Below, in pieces: positions 62,707-64,000 of a DNA stretch of 64,000 nucleotides. Within the stretch, counting starts at the first letter, position 1. Each line of letters opens with the position of its first letter. Source of the DNA: Bradyrhizobium aeschynomenes (lineage in GTDB: Bacteria; Pseudomonadota; Alphaproteobacteria; Rhizobiales; Xanthobacteraceae); contig NZ_JABFDM010000020.1 of the NCBI RefSeq assembly GCF_013178945.1, positions 1 to 64,000 of the forward strand. The letters run 5' to 3'. A program made the position numbers and the translations under genes. Under the pieces are notes generated by a model. The model was not told the origin of the DNA. It saw only the letters and a program-made list of their open reading frames with translations, and did no database searches.

Positions 62707-64000
62707 TCAATACTCGACCCCGAACCGGTCATAGAGCCGCCGGAACACTGCCGGCAGCGTCTCCGTCAGGTCCTCCGCGATCAGCCCCGGCCCCGCTTCG
62801 CTGCCGGCCTCGCCATGCATCCACACGCCGATGCAGGCCGCCTCGAACGCCGGCACGCCCTGCGCCAGGAGACCCGCAATGATGCCGGCGAGCACGTCGC
62901 CGGCGCCGGCGGTGGCAAGCCAGGGCGGCGCATTGGCGGCGATGGCGGCGCGGCCGTCGGGCGCGGCGACCGTGGTGTCGGCGCCCTTCAGCAGCACCAC
63001 GGCGCCGCAGCGGGCGGCCGCGGCGCGCACTCGCTCGAGCTTGGAGCGGCCGGGATTCTTGTTGCTGAGGTCCGAGAACAGCCGCGGGAATTCGCCCTCG
63101 TGCGGGGTCAGCACGATCTGCGCGTCCGCCATCATCCTGATCTGCTCGAACAGCCGCTCCGGCGCGTCGGCGAAGCTCGTCAGCGCATCCGCATCCAGCA
63201 CCAGATGACGCTGCGCGGTGAGCCCGGTGAAAACGAGATCGCGCGTGCGCTCGCTGACGCCCGTCCCCGGACCGATGATGCAGGTGTTGTAGCGCTTGTC
63301 GCCGAGCAGCTCGCCAAACTCGATCGCGCTGTCGGCGGCGCGCACCATCACAGCCGTCAGCGCCGACGCATTGACGGCGAGCGCATCACGCGGCGAGGCC
63401 AAGGTCACGAGGCCGGCGCCGGCCCGCAACGCAGCCCGCGCAGCCATGCGCGAGGCGCCGGTGGCGGTGAGATCGCCGGACACCGCGAGCACATGACCCC
63501 GCGCGTATTTGTGGCCGTCGATAACAGGCACGGGAAAGCGGCTGCGCCACAGTTCCGGCTCGTTCTCGAACGCCTGCGGCTTGATTTCGTCGAGCACGTG
63601 CGGATCGATGCCGATATCGGCGAGCCGGACCCGGCCGCAATGCTGGCGTCCCGGCAGCAACAGATGCGCCGGCTTCTTGCGGAAGAAGGTCACGGCCTCG
63701 GTCGCCCTGACGGCGATGCCCATGACCGCGCCGGTCGTACCGTTGATGCCGCTCGGCAGATCGACCGCGAGCACCGGCGCGCCGTTGGCGTTGATCGCCG
63801 CGATGACGTCCTGCGGCTCGCCGCTGACGGGACGGCTGAGGCCGGCGCCGAACAGCGCATCGACGATCAACGCCGGCTTGCCGATCGCCTGCGGCGTGAA
63901 CGGCAGCACCGGAAACTTCCAGCCCTTGGCCGCCGAGGCCGCATCGCCCTGCAGCGCGTCGCGCTCGCACATCAGAATGACCGAGACGTCGCGGCCCTGT
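62707..64000 (-). CDS. nnr: Bifunctional NAD(P)HX epimerase/dehydratase (YjeF type), N-terminus cut by window edge
   Basis: The frame is open from the right edge to the stop at 62707, at least 431 residues. The visible N-terminal part belongs to the YjeF_N epimerase domain: GRDVSVIL, LIVDALFGAGLSRPVSG, LPSGINGTTGAVMG. The C-terminal dehydratase domain has GHKYARGHVLAVSGDLTATGA in pieces, CIIGPGTGVSERTRDLV, LDADALTSFA, TPHEGEFPRL and the nucleotide loop TAGAGDVLAGIIAGLLAQG. The protein repairs hydrated NADH and NADPH. The upstream neighbour is outside the window. Confidence 0.95.
   Translation of the reverse strand, partial: QGRDVSVILMCERDALQGDAASAAKGWKFPVLPFTPQAIGKPALIVDALFGAGLSRPVSGEPQDVIAAINANGAPVLAVDLPSGINGTTGAVMGIAVRATEAVTFFRKKPAHLLLPGRQHCGRVRLADIGIDPHVLDEIKPQAFENEPELWRSRFPVPVIDGHKYARGHVLAVSGDLTATGASRMAARAALRAGAGLVTLASPRDALAVNASALTAVMVRAADSAIEFGELLGDKRYNTCIIGPGTGVSERTRDLVFTGLTAQRHLVLDADALTSFADAPERLFEQIRMMADAQIVLTPHEGEFPRLFSDLSNKNPGRSKLERVRAAAARCGAVVLLKGADTTVAAPDGRAAIAANAPPWLATAGAGDVLAGIIAGLLAQGVPAFEAACIGVWMHGEAGSEAGPGLIAEDLTETLPAVFRRLYDRFGVEY

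Overview
The window looks like about 64 kb of chromosome from a Bradyrhizobium-type alphaproteobacterium (Rhizobiales). The reasons are the high GC content, the complete nuoA-N complex I operon, the tig-clpP-clpX-lon order, Omp25/31-type porins, DUF3551 and DUF1467 proteins, an alphaproteobacterial GAAC-N7-GAAC LexA box, and the palindromic intergenic repeats common in Bradyrhizobium. The assignment comes from recognition only; no database search was run.

Layout. 1-2246: C-terminally cut caspase-fold protein lacking both catalytic residues. 2424-6289: dnaE1, preceded by a 32-residue membrane microprotein under a mirrored pair of LexA boxes. 6361-9831: two outer-membrane barrel proteins, a DUF3551 secreted protein and an XRE-family regulator divergent from an alcohol dehydrogenase-like gene (9958-11037). 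11050-14469: lolD, lolC/E and proS. 14681-21134: a seven-gene minus-strand copper-handling operon (two DUF2946 proteins, PCuAC chaperone, exported isocyanide-hydratase-like protein, TonB receptor, Asp-box propeller protein, TlpA-type thioredoxin). 21292-21588: candidate small RNA. 21665-28043: metallophosphoesterase, sugar-type ABC importer, a repeat cluster and mtnK. 28084-47100: a 20-gene minus-strand run, nuoA to nuoN with two extra genes inserted (an FkbM methyltransferase and a 71-residue membrane protein), then birA, rnj, mce and a DUF1467 gene, closed by a strong terminator. 47727-52756: small genes, tRNA-Asp, pepT, a methyltransferase, a phosphoesterase overlapping a cyclic-nucleotide-binding protein, tRNA-Val. 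52871-59937: lon, clpX, clpP, tig and tRNA-Leu. 60085-64000: a copper-site-deficient cupredoxin protein with a coupled leader ORF, a mandelate racemase family enzyme, a repeat, and the bifunctional NAD(P)HX repair enzyme (N-terminus outside the window).

How it works together. Most of the window is housekeeping: replication, complex I, protein quality control, lipoprotein export and tRNA charging. The accessory content lies mainly in 6-11 kb and 14.5-28 kb, where outer membrane, copper, sugar import and methionine-salvage genes sit between blocks I expect to be closer together in related genomes. The most novel-looking items are the SOS-controlled microprotein upstream of dnaE, the isocyanide-hydratase-like protein in the copper operon (isonitriles are known copper ligands), and the non-canonical genes inside the nuo operon.
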